64,000 bases of DNA from Gossypium raimondii (taxonomy: Eukaryota; Streptophyta; Magnoliopsida; Malvales; Malvaceae), in the NCBI RefSeq assembly GCF_025698545.1, contig NC_068570.1:46023924-46087923 (forward strand), given 5' to 3'. The notes beneath the pieces were generated by a model. The model had not been told where the DNA came from. It made no database searches and was given only the letters and a program-made list of their open reading frames with translations. This document shows positions 1 through 9,764 of the stretch, one piece after another (positions within the stretch are counted from its first letter, which is position 1; each line of letters starts with the position of its first letter). The translations under genes were made by a program, and so were the position numbers.

Positions 1-858
1 TTTGTATGAACACACAAAATGAGAAAACTAAAAATTCATTAAAATTGGATACCGATCTATAAAATTAAGTTCAAATACCTTTTATTTGGTTCAAAATACG
101 TTAGAAATCAATCAAAAATAGTAGGTTTACCTGTTACTTCAAATTTCACCATTGTTGAACCAAGATTTGATTAAAAAACTTTAAATGTTAAAAACTCTCA
201 ACACACTCGATTAAATTCCAAATTAGAAAAAAAGGTTAATTTAGTCACAATAAGTCAAGACATTACCTCAATTTGAAGAAAACTTGGAGCTAATTTGAAG
301 TTGAACATAAGAAGGATAATGATGAATTTGATGAGGATTTAATGATTTTCCTTTAAAATTAGAAGGTGCTGAGGTGTTTGGATAGCTAGAAAATCACTAA
401 GGATGAGTTAATTTCGAGAGAAAATATCAAATTTAAATTTGAGAATTTTTTTTTTGAATAAGAAATCAGATGAAGATATGGTTGGGTGTTCATATAGCCA
501 ATCAATTTTTAAAAATTGGGCTATTGCCCTTTTGTCCCCTTCCTATTTCTTCCCTTCTTCAAATCAACCCTAATTCAATTTAGAACTCATTACTTTCAAA
601 TTCAAGCTCGTATTTAATTCTGTTTTAACTTAATTAATTCCTAAAAAACAAATTTTAATTTTTTTAATTATTTTTTAATTCTGATTTTTATTTTAATATT
701 TTATTTAATTATTTATTACGATCTTAGTTTTTGGTACCCGACTCAAATACTCAATCTACTACTTCGATCCTACTAACTTGATATTTGGATGTCAGACTCA
801 CCTTAACCCAACAAACACTAAACTCATTGTTACTTAAACCCTCACTTGACACCAAGGG
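1..858. other. AT-rich left flank without a recognisable gene
   Basis: No open reading frame of credible length or codon character is visible on either strand. The stretch is AT-rich, with T runs and A/T-only blocks around 650-720. It ends at the 5' boundary of the gypsy LTR that starts with TGTAAC at 859. It may be an older LTR remnant, but I could not pair it with another copy in the window. Confidence 0.5.
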
Positions 859-922
859 TGTAACGTCCAAAAATTTTGATGGTTGGCTATACAATTTTGT
901 TGTCATTAAGTCTTTGTATCCA

Positions 923-967
923 TGGTTAAGTGCTTCGTTTATGTGTTCAAGGTCAAGGGTTCGAATC
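923..967 (+). promoter_or_regulatory. tRNA-like A/B box pair 1 inside the LTR
   Basis: An A-box-like TGGTTAAGTGC at 923-933 is followed by a near-consensus B box GGTTCGAATC at 958-967. The 3' LTR holds the matching but more diverged pair at 9829-9839 and 9864-9873. The spacing (24 bp between the boxes) is shorter than in a real tRNA gene, and no cloverleaf can be drawn, so this is a tRNA-derived or Pol III promoter-like module and not a tRNA. Confidence 0.4.
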
Positions 968-1070
968 GTTCTTTTGAAAGATCCTGCTATTTTATTTTGA
1001 CTGAATCCCTATCCCTGATTTACCGACTTAAGTTTAATTCTGTGTAATTCTGTGTCAATAATGAGCCTAT

Positions 1071-1120
1071 TGGTTTAGTGGTTAAGCATCTGTTCCCTTA
1101 CCGATCTTGTGTTCAAGTCT
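1071..1120 (+). promoter_or_regulatory. tRNA-like A/B box pair 2 inside the LTR
   Basis: TGGTTTAGTGG at 1071-1081 matches the A-box consensus, and TGTTCAAGTCT at 1110-1120 resembles a B box, with near-tRNA spacing. The 3' LTR has the counterpart at 9977-9987 and 10016-10026. Presence in both LTRs shows it was part of the element when it inserted. Confidence 0.4.
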
Positions 1121-2320
1121 CTATGGAAACAAAATGGAAACATATTTTTGTTGCCTTGAAGATTTAATTGGCTAGTTTTTTGGAAGTTAATTATTTTAAC
1201 ACGCAGGCAATCTGGGTTTTATCCTCGGCAACGATGTAAATTTTGTTTTTTACTCATTGTTTATAAATTAGGACCACAAGGGCAGCAAACACGAATGTGT
1301 GTATAGCTGTGTAACTTACTATTTTGGAAAGTAAGGTCACACGGGCAGACACACCAGTGTATGCCAGGTCGTGTGGAGCCACACGAGTGTGTGGACTAAA
1401 AATAAGGATTTCTCCATTGGGCCACAACATCGTTTGAAACGAATGTAGGCCTTTTGTGGGGGTCCGTATGAACTAAATTAAACCGTATAAATTGTTATTT
1501 TATGATCTGAGATTGTATACTAAATCTCTATAATAGTATTGATCGTGAAAATCATTAATGAAATAGATATATTATATAAGCATAAACTATATATGAATGA
1601 CCTTATAAGCATCATTGTTAACTATCATCTGAAATATGCATCTGCATTAGGTGAGAATTGGGTAAATGAGGAAGTGTTCTATTTTGAATTAGTGACCAAG
1701 CCATCGACATTTGTAATCTGATCTGGAAGCTAGTCTGAAATTATTGAAAAGTGTTATATCGACACTATGTGGTATGTAGGGCTGGATGAGTATTAAATAC
1801 TCAATTTGGTATCTTAGGTTGGTCAGATATGATGTGTAGTGGATGAAGGTAGGAAAATTGCATCTGTTATGATCTGTTTTGTATCTAGGAATGAGCTAAT
1901 TTGTTATCTGACCGATTTGTTTTGATCTGCTAAATTAATCAGGTTATATTCTGTATCTTATTTTGAATCTAAATTTGGGACCTTATCGGTTTAACTTTAA
2001 CTTTGTTTGAATATATTATTGTTTCTTTATTGAAGTTGTTAATTCATTTTATCTGTTGACTGAATTACATGTAACCTACAGACATGATCGGGTTGGCAAA
2101 TCGGGTGCTCGGTCACACTTTTTATCAATTATTATTACTATTAGTTAATTTTAGTATTTTCTAGATATTTGACTTTCTAAAAAATAATTTCTACAGTAAA
2201 CGTTATGTTTGTTAAATTCCTTGGTTTGAAAGACTTTGAAATTATATTTTGCCAAATATTTGATGTAGCTCTCCAAATTTGGTCATGTCATCTAGGCCAG
2301 GTATGAGGTGTTACATTTAG

Positions 2321-2332
2321 TGGTATCAGAGT
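2321..2332 (+). other. Primer binding site (initiator tRNA-Met type)
   Basis: TGGTATCAGAGT follows the 5' LTR after a 5-base spacer. It matches the usual plant iMet PBS (TGGTATCAGAGC) at 11 of 12 positions. It marks where minus-strand DNA synthesis would have been primed. Confidence 0.85.
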
Positions 2333-2610
2333 TAGGTTTCGAACACTCGAGTTGTGCTTTTTGGGCTCTTGTTTTAATAAAAAATATGTTTTAAATGAAT
2401 AAGTATTCGAATAACTTTGATAACTGATTTTGTAAAAGATCGAATTCCAACGCTAAACCTGTAAGTGTTCGTACTTTGGCTCTACTATTAGCTAGAAACT
2501 ACTGTAATAACTGAAATATCGAGACTTTGATATGAGTTGTGAAATAAGATATCTAATGAGAATTCTAGACTGATCTGTGCACTTCTGGCATTGTAGATAA
2601 ATTGATATTA

Positions 2611-3565
2611 TGAGTTCGTACGGTATTCATGGACGTGGTTCTCGTAGGCATCGTGGATGCCAAGGAGGAACTTGAGTAGAGTCATCCTCTATGGGTAGTA
2701 TGCCCAACTTGGAGACCGAGGAAATTGTTGGAACTCCTATTGTTGAGACTAGGTACTGCTAGGGACGATGCATTGTCCCAGGCTATGTTGCATGTGTTCG
2801 AGAGGGTCGTTTGGACCTATTCTAGATTTAGGGGTCGTGGTTCAGTTACAGAGCGACTCTGATCGAATGGCACTGAGTTATTTATAGGTGTCGTGGGAGT
2901 CGCCCCTATAGTGGCCAAGTATGGGTTAGAGGCCACCAAGCGTATAATGAACAATATTGACTATACTTCTGCATAGAAACTGAGGGGTGTGTATCTCTGC
3001 TCTGAGATGAAACCTATTAGTGGTGGTTGACGATTGTGCAGGGTGCTCAGCTCGAATAGATTACTTGAGACTATGAAGAATGTCTTCTAGAGTAAGCACG
3101 TAGGGACGAGTTATGTAGAGGCTCACCAACGCGAGTTTATGAATCTGGTTCAAGGCAAGAGCTCTGTGGCCGAATATGAACTTAGTTTTCAAGATTGATT
3201 AGATATGCTCGGGCATTGGTAGCATTTGATTATGCTAAGAGTGTGATATTTGAAGAAGATTTACATTACAATATGCGGGTCTTGATAGCTCTTTAGAGGG
3301 AGCGAGTATTTGCAACTTTGGTTGATAAGGCCAAGAGAGAGATTAGAGTAAGGTTAACAAGGATTCGGGTCCTTCTAGTTCTGTGCAACGCCATAAGAAA
3401 CGTGTTAGATTTGATGGGCCTCCGAGGATCAAGGCACCATCTACAGCGGCTAAGGTTTAGACCTGTAGCGATTGTGGGAGACACCATACGGGCGAGTGCT
3501 GGAGGAAGTTGAGAGCTTTTCTTTGGTGTGGATCAATGGAACATCTTGTTTGGGACTACCCCCCG
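2611..3565 (+). pseudogene. gag remnant of the Tekay-like element
   Basis: Broken coding sequence for the capsid/nucleocapsid protein. The start probably lies near the ATG at 2611. Fragments in shifting frames read as a gypsy gag, including the stretch coding VAEYELSFQD near 3170. A zinc-knuckle-like block CSDCGRHHTGEC is encoded at about 3466-3501, followed by a second degenerate CGSMEH knuckle near 3528. Several in-frame stops (for example near 3196 and 3457) and frame changes rule out a functional product. Confidence 0.75.
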
Positions 3566-3799
3566 TGAACTGATCAAGTGCAAGCTCCTACACTAGCGGC
3601 CACTCCGGGTCCTGTTCAGCCTCTGAGAGTAGTGCAGCAGCCATTTAGGGGCCGTGGTATGGTCATAGATGTCATAGTTCTAGCCAAGGTCAAAGGGCAC
3701 CGGGCAGAGTTGCAGGCCATACTAAGGTACATCAACCTGTTCTTGTGTACGCGACATAGCGCCGCAAGGATAAGGACGACGCTAAAATTATAGCAGGTA

Positions 3800-4130
3800 C
3801 ATTCTTTATTCATGCTATTCCATATTTTGCTCTGATTGATATAGGGCCTACACACTTCATATATATCTAGTACTGTATTTGTAGATTTGGGTATTTCTGT
3901 TGAGCGTACTACTAGAGAGGTTTCTGTGATTAGTCCCTTGGGTCAGTCAGTTCGGGTTGACAAAATATATAGATGGGTTCCATTAGAGATTCAAGGGGTA
4001 GTATTTCTGGCTAACTTAATGGAGTTGCCCTTTGATGAGTTTGATCTAACACTAGGAATGAATTGGCTTGTAGAACATCAGGTCAGTCTAGATTGTGCCT
4101 ATAAGAGGGTTTACCTTGAAAACTGACAGA
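3800..4130 (+). pseudogene. Aspartic protease remnant of the Tekay-like element
   Basis: The segment reads ALIDIGPTHF around 3829-3858, where the catalytic D-S/T-G triad of retroviral-type proteases has become DIG. Downstream, an open stretch includes LGMNWLVEHQ (about 4054-4083), the conserved C-terminal protease motif of gypsy elements. Stops between the two and the loss of the triad Ser/Thr indicate a dead enzyme. Confidence 0.75.
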
Positions 4131-4710
4131 AATTGTGAGATCGTTATGATTGGTAAGCGTCGAGATTATCTCTCTAATGTAATTTCCGCCCTAGTAGCTG
4201 AAAAACTAGTTCGAAAAGATTGTGAGACATGCCTTGCTTTTGTGTCTGATTATGTTTCTGCAAAACTTTCTTTTGAGGATATTCGTACGGTGAGGGGCTT
4301 CATGGATGTTTTCCCCGAGGAGTTACCTGGTGTGCCTGTGGACAGGGAGGTTGAATTTTGCATAGAATAGTTATCGGGTACTGCTTCGTGGATGTTTTCA
4401 AGAACTTCTTGATTAAGGGTTCATCAGGTTAAGTGTGTCTCCATGAGGAGCATTGGTTTTGTTTGTCAAGAAGAAACACAGTTCGATAAGAATGTGTATA
4501 GATTACCATCAGTTGAACAAGTTGACAGTAAAGAATAAGTATCATTATTAAGGATTGATGATTTATTTGATCAGTTTCGTGGGGCATCGGTATTCTCCAA
4601 AATTTATCTTCGATTTGGGTACTATCAACTCAAGGTTAAGGAGACTGATGTGTACAAGACTGCTTTCAGGACTCACTACGAGCATTACAAGTTCCTGGTT
4701 ATGCCATTTT
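4131..4710 (+). pseudogene. Reverse transcriptase, N-terminal half, cut by an insertion
   Basis: Contains LPGVPVDREVEF (about 4324-4359), the block that leads into gypsy RT, then frameshifted fingers/palm segments up to codons for [11 protein letters not shown] at about 4678-4708. The reading then runs into the solo LTR. The other half resumes at 7398 after the duplicated ATTTT, so the break is a clean transposon insertion. Confidence 0.85.
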
Positions 4711-4959
4711 TGTAACACCCTTAACCCGTATCAGTTGCCGAAATAAGGTTACAGAGCATTACCAAAAGTTTACATCACAAAACATTTAAAATTCAAAAGA
4801 TTTAAAACATATTATAAATCATAGAAATATTGTGCAAAATCATACATATTGTCCCTTAAACGAGCCCTCGAGACCCTAAAAACACATTAGAAATGAATCA
4901 GAACTAAATCGAAAAAATATAGAATTTTTGGGAAAAAGTTGAAAAATTTCATACTGCAG

Positions 4960-5310
4960 GGGTCATACGGCCATGTGGCTAGGCCTTGTGACTTACACGG
5001 CTGAGACACAAGCCTGTGTCTCGGGCCGTGTGGGTATTTGAAGTAGGGATACACGACCATGTCCTAGCCCGTGTCCGTGCCTGTGTAACTCTTTGACTTA
5101 GGTCACACGGCCAAGCCATACGCCCTTGTGCCAACCCGTATACCCTTTGAAATAGCCTCACATGCACGTGTGCCAGGCCGTGTGCTAGGTCGTTTAACTA
5201 CCTAACTTGCAATCCTTTGTAAGCTACAGGGGACACACGGGTGAGACACATGCCCGTGTCACACACGGATGAGACACACGCCCGTGTCTTTGGCCGTGTG
5301 GACAAAAAAT
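4960..5310. repeat. Array of palindromic CACACGG / CCGTGTG motifs in the solo LTR
   Basis: ACACGGCC and its reverse complement GGCCGTGT recur many times at irregular 20-50 bp spacing, with local GC content well above the surroundings. Many adjacent copies could pair as short hairpins. The same vocabulary occurs in the LTRs of the host element (1290-1400 and 10680-10920). Confidence 0.7.
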
Positions 5311-6144
5311 AGGTCATTTTCAAGTCATTTCTTTCACCCAAATTGTGCACACTCATGCAACTCAAATTCACCCAAATCAAGCCTCCAAAATGTAACTAAA
5401 ATGTGCATAATCAAGCTAAAAAGTATGATACCAATTCATACAACCAATATGCCCTAAGGCACCTCAATTTACATGACAGTAAACATATCCACGTACGAGC
5501 ATAATCTAGTCATTAACAACTTAACATCTGCAACCTAAATTCCATACCATTTTACACCATATTTGCTACATTCAAATATACCAAAATAGGCATTCATAAA
5601 ATGTATTCAATTGACCCTTCTAACACACACCATTAAAGTACCAGATGGCAAAATGTTAAAAATTATAAAACCATATATACATGTCAACATAACAACCAAA
5701 TGATTCACCAAGGATACCATATTTACAAGGCAAGTCTAATGGCCATTTCATTCAAAAACAAAATACCTATACATGTCATTATAACCAAGACTTAAAAATG
5801 TCAAAATCTACCAATATAGCCTATGGATAGTGTGATAGATCTCCAATGACTTTCCAACCCGAATGAGCTTCTGATTAACTACAAAACATAGAAAATGAAC
5901 ACAAGGTAAGCATGTTATGCTTAGTAAGTTCATAATATATATAATCTATGCTTGTCAACAAATTCCATAATCTTAAAAGTACATATGTATCTATCCAGCA
6001 TAAGAATAAATGATTCATAAACTTAAATCATATGAATTCATACTTTTCATTGCCATGGATAACACATATTTCCTACCTTTCATAGTAATAAGGTAAATTG
6101 CATCGATAATTCTTACCAAAGCTCAAACGAAGTAAAATCATGAT

Positions 6145-6268
6145 GATTGTCACCATCCCTTTTCATAGCTCGATTGCTGAAGCTATCCCTTTTCATATTT
6201 TGATGGTCGTCACCATCCCTTTTCATAATTTGATAGTTGAAACTATCCCTTGTCATTGATCGATGATC
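6145..6268. repeat. 30-31 bp minisatellite (4 copies) in the solo LTR
   Basis: The core ATCCCTTTTCAT recurs at about 6155, 6185, 6215 and (as ATCCCTTGTCAT) 6245, a steady 30-bp period. It alternates with TGATGGTCGTCACC-like and TGATAGTTGAAACT-like spacers. It lies within the solo LTR and is non-coding. Confidence 0.75.
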
Positions 6269-7397
6269 ATCGAAATGCCGTTGGACTTTTCCACTGAGAC
6301 ACAATTTGATATTATAAAATAATAGCATCTAAAATATAATTTAAAACATTATTTAAACATACGAACTTACCTCGACGATAAAACGTAGAAATGGAGTCGG
6401 TTAATCCAGAGCTCTTTCTTTACCTCGATCTAAAGCCGTACGAGGTCTATCTTGATCTAAATGAATAAATTCAATCAATCTAATAACCATTCTATTCAAT
6501 TCAATCCAAATTCACTTTTTTGCAAAATTACCCTTTTGTCCCTAATGTTTTGATTTCTTTACAATTTAGTCTTTAAGCTCGTAAAATAAAATTCATGCAA
6601 TTTCACCCTTACCCAAGCCTAACCAAATTTCATACAATATAATAGAAGCCCATACATTTCATTATTTCATAAATTACACCATGAATATTTCACATTTTAT
6701 AATTAAATCCCTAATTGACAAATTTATCAAAAATCACTTAACAAAAGTTGTTTATCTCAAAATAGGGTTTCATTTTCTACCATAAAACTTCACAAATAAC
6801 ATGGATTCATTCATGGTAAAACTTAAATCTTTTAATAGTTTTACAAATTAGTCCCTAGGCTAACTAGAATAAGCTACAACGACTTCAAAAACATAAAAAT
6901 CATTAAAAACGAGATGAAAAATGCTTACATGCAAGAGGAGAAGATGATCGAATGTTCAAGAAACCTAAATGGTGATATTCTCCTTAGCAAAATTGGTGGA
7001 GAAAATGAATGAATAGAAAATATCATTTGTTTTACTTAATTTTAATTTTATTACTAATTTACTTATTTAACCTTTAACTAACATCAAAATTTCATTAATA
7101 CCAAACCATATACATCCACTAACTTCATTAATGGTATAATTACCACATAAGGACTCTTAAATTAAATTTCTATAGTCATTTGATACATTTAGCTACTAGA
7201 ACTCTCCTTTAGCATTTTTTCAATTTAGTCCTTTTATCGAATTAAGCATGCAAATAGTAAAATTTCCTAATGGAATTTTAATACAATATTACTAACATAC
7301 TTAGGCATTAAAATAATAATAATAAAATATTTATTCACATATTGGATTTGTGGTCTCAAAACTACTGTTCTGATTTCACTAAAAATGGGCTATTACA

Positions 7398-8300
7398 ATT
7401 TTGTTTAACGAACACTCCAGTCGCATTTATGGACTTAATGAATCGAGTGTTTCAGTCATATTTGGATCAGTTTGTTGTAGTTTTTATAGACGATATTCTG
7501 ATTTATTCGAAGATTGAGTCTAGGCACGACGAGCACCTTCGTATTATTCTACAAACACTCTATGAAAAACAATTATATGTTAAGTTTAGTAAGTGTGAGT
7601 TTTGGTTATAGGAGGTTTCCTTTTTGGGACATGTTATGACTACCAAAGTGATCCATGTTGATCCCAAGAAAATTGAGGCTATGGTCGAGTGGAAACAACC
7701 GAAGAATGTGTCTGAACTTCAGAGCTTTCTGGGCTTGGAAGGGTATTATCTGAGGTTTGTCGAGGGGTTTTCTCTGATTACATCCCATCTGACTAAGTTA
7801 TTGCACAAGAACACTCTATTTGTATGGTCTGATAAATAGTAGTCGAGTTTCAGAAAGCTCAAGTCTATTTTGACACAAGCTCTTGTTATAGTTCAGTCTG
7901 GGATGTGTTCTAATGCAAGATGGTAAAGTCATAGCGTATGCATGTCGGCATCTTAAGTCGATCGAGGGTAACTATCATTCACATGATCTTGAGCTGGCTG
8001 CACTCATATTTCCTTCGAATATCTGGAGGTATTACTTGTATGGTGAGCATTGTATCATTTACACATATCACAAAAGTCTTAAATATTCATTAACTCAAAG
8101 TGAGTTAAACCTTAGGCAGCATAGATGGGTTGAGGTTCTTACGAATTACGACTGCACAATAGAGTATCATTCTGGCAAAGCCAATGTGGTGACTGATGCT
8201 CTTAGTTGGAGAGAGATGACTGGTCTGAGAGTGATGTTTGCTCATCTAAGTTTGTCCGATGATGGGAGCCTATTAGCTGAGTGTAGGTTAAACTGACTTG
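7398..8300 (+). pseudogene. Reverse transcriptase C-terminal half and RNase H
   Basis: Resumes the interrupted RT. The polymerase active site reads [10 protein letters not shown], with the two catalytic aspartates encoded at 7489-7494. It continues through [16 protein letters not shown] (about 7720-7767), a connection-domain hallmark. RNase H follows at 7913-8296, with HSHDLELAAL carrying the catalytic Glu and ending in GKANVVTDALSW. Stops at about 7609 and 7837 and small frame changes show decay, but the RT/RNase H core remains the best preserved coding part of the element. Confidence 0.88.
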
Positions 8301-9700
8301 GGTTGATCAGATTCAGGCTAAACAGTTGAGTGATGAGTCTTTGGTTCATCCTTTGCGTCTGATTGAATCGGGTGAAACTACTAATTTTGGGTTGAACAAT
8401 GACCGGGTTCTGTATTTTAGGGATTAGATTTGTGTGCCTAATGACGTTGAGTTGAGGTAATCAATTATACAGTAGACGCATAATAGCCCTTATGCTATGC
8501 ATCCTAGCGGGAATAAAATGTATCGAGATCTCCAGAACTCTTTTGGTGACCTGGTCTGAGATGGGAGGTGACTACATTGGTATCTTACTGCATGACGTGT
8601 CAAAAGGTTAAGGTCGAGCACCAGTTGCCTTCTGGTTTACTTCAGTCGGTTAAAATTCTCCCGTGGAAGTAGGAGCATCTGTCATTAGACTTCGTTAGTA
8701 GGTTGCCCTTGACACCCACTAAGAAGGATTCAATTTAGGTTATCGTTCATCGATTAACCAAATATACTCATTTCTTACCTATCAGGATAGATTACTCATT
8801 ACAGAAGCTGGCTAAGCTTTATGTTTCTAAAATCGTAAGACTGCATGGGGTTCAAGTCTCGATCATCTCAGATAGGGATCCGCGTTTTACTTCTTAATTA
8901 TGGAATAAGCTTCACGAGGCTTTGGGCCCTCAATTAGATTACAATACGGCGTATCACCCTAAGACTAATGCACAATCTGAGCAAGTTATTCAAATTCTAG
9001 AAGATATGTGCGGACTTGTGTAATCAATTTTTGAGGTAGTTGAGATGACTATCTACCATTGGCTGAGTTTGCGTACAACAACAACTTCCAGTCTAGAATA
9101 CAGATGGCACCTTATGAGGCTCTATATGGCCGTAAGTGTTGTACCCCACTATGTTAGACAAAGCTAGCTGAACATCAGATTCTAGGTCCAAAGTTAGTAT
9201 CCAAGACTGATAATACAGTCCGGTTAATCCAATATCGTCTCAAGGTAGTTTCCAATCGATAGAAATCGTATGAAAATTTAAAAAGGTGAGATATTGAGTA
9301 TTCTATGGGTTACTGAGTATTTCTAAAAGTTTCTCTATGGAAAAAGGTTCTTCGGTTTGGGTAAAAGGGCAAGTTGAGCCCGATGTTCATTGGACCTTAT
9401 CGTATCTTGAAACATATCGAACCCATTTCTTATTAGTTAGAATTACCTCCTCAACTAGATCAAATTCATGATGTGTTCCACGTTTTTAAGTTAAGGCGGT
9501 ATCAGTCCGATCCATCGCATATTGTTTCTATTGAGAAAGTTGAGGTGCGACCAGATTTAATTTTCGAAAAAGAGTCAGTTCAGATTCTGGAACGAGATGT
9601 TAAGGTCTTGAGGAAGAAAACAGTCCTTCTAGTTAAGGTTTTATGGTGGAATCATGGCACTAAGGAGGCCACTTGGGAACTCAAAGATTCCATTCATTAG
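8301..9700 (+). pseudogene. Integrase and C-terminal chromodomain remnant
   Basis: The zinc-binding region reads CMTCQKVKVEHQLPSGLLQS at about 8591-8650. Core segments follow: DFVSRLPLTPTKKDSI, TKYTHFLPIRIDYS, SIISDRDPRFTS and AYHPKTNAQSEQ, the last three around the DD35E catalytic core. The last open block, 9473-9700, runs from FHVFKLRRYQSDPSH to VKVLWWNHGTKEATWE and a stop at 9698-9700. It matches the chromodomain-like tail of plant chromoviruses, which steers integration toward heterochromatin. Several stops interrupt the frame, so it is not functional. Confidence 0.85.
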
Positions 9701-9747
9701 CAATATCCTTATTTGTTTGAGTCAGGTAATTTCAAGGACAAAATTTC

Positions 9748-9764
9748 ATTTAGGGGGAAAAAGT
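9748..9764 (+). other. Polypurine tract
   Basis: The run TTTAGGGGGAAAAAGT sits directly before the TGTAAC start of the 3' LTR. Its position and purine content fit the plus-strand primer of a Ty3/gypsy element. Confidence 0.8.

Larger units (their letters stand above)
859..2315 (+). repeat. 5' LTR of the Tekay-like element (internally deleted)
   Basis: It starts TGTAACGTCC and ends GAGGTGTTACA. It aligns through most of its length with 9765-11853, but is 632 bp shorter. The missing part corresponds to about 10110-10825 of the 3' LTR; the junction lies around 1198-1295. It contains CACACGG/CCGTGTG-type motifs at 1290-1400 and two tRNA-like box pairs near its start. Confidence 0.88.
4711..7397 (-). 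mobile_element. Solo LTR of a second Ty3/gypsy family, nested in the RT
   Basis: A 2687-bp non-coding block with TGTAAC at its left end and TTACA at its right end, flanked by perfect 5-bp duplications ATTTT at 4706-4710 and 7398-7402. Joining the flanks restores the RT frame around a PF-x-LTN motif. Read on the minus strand it starts TGTAATAGCCC and ends GGTGTTACA, the usual 5'-to-3' polarity for these plant gypsy LTRs, so it lies opposite to its host. No internal coding region is present, so it is a product of LTR-LTR recombination. Confidence 0.88.

Noticed and set aside
923..1120. tRNA gene calls for the A/B box pairs
   Set aside because: Spacing is off and no acceptor stem, D-arm or anticodon stem can be paired; kept only as tRNA-like boxes.
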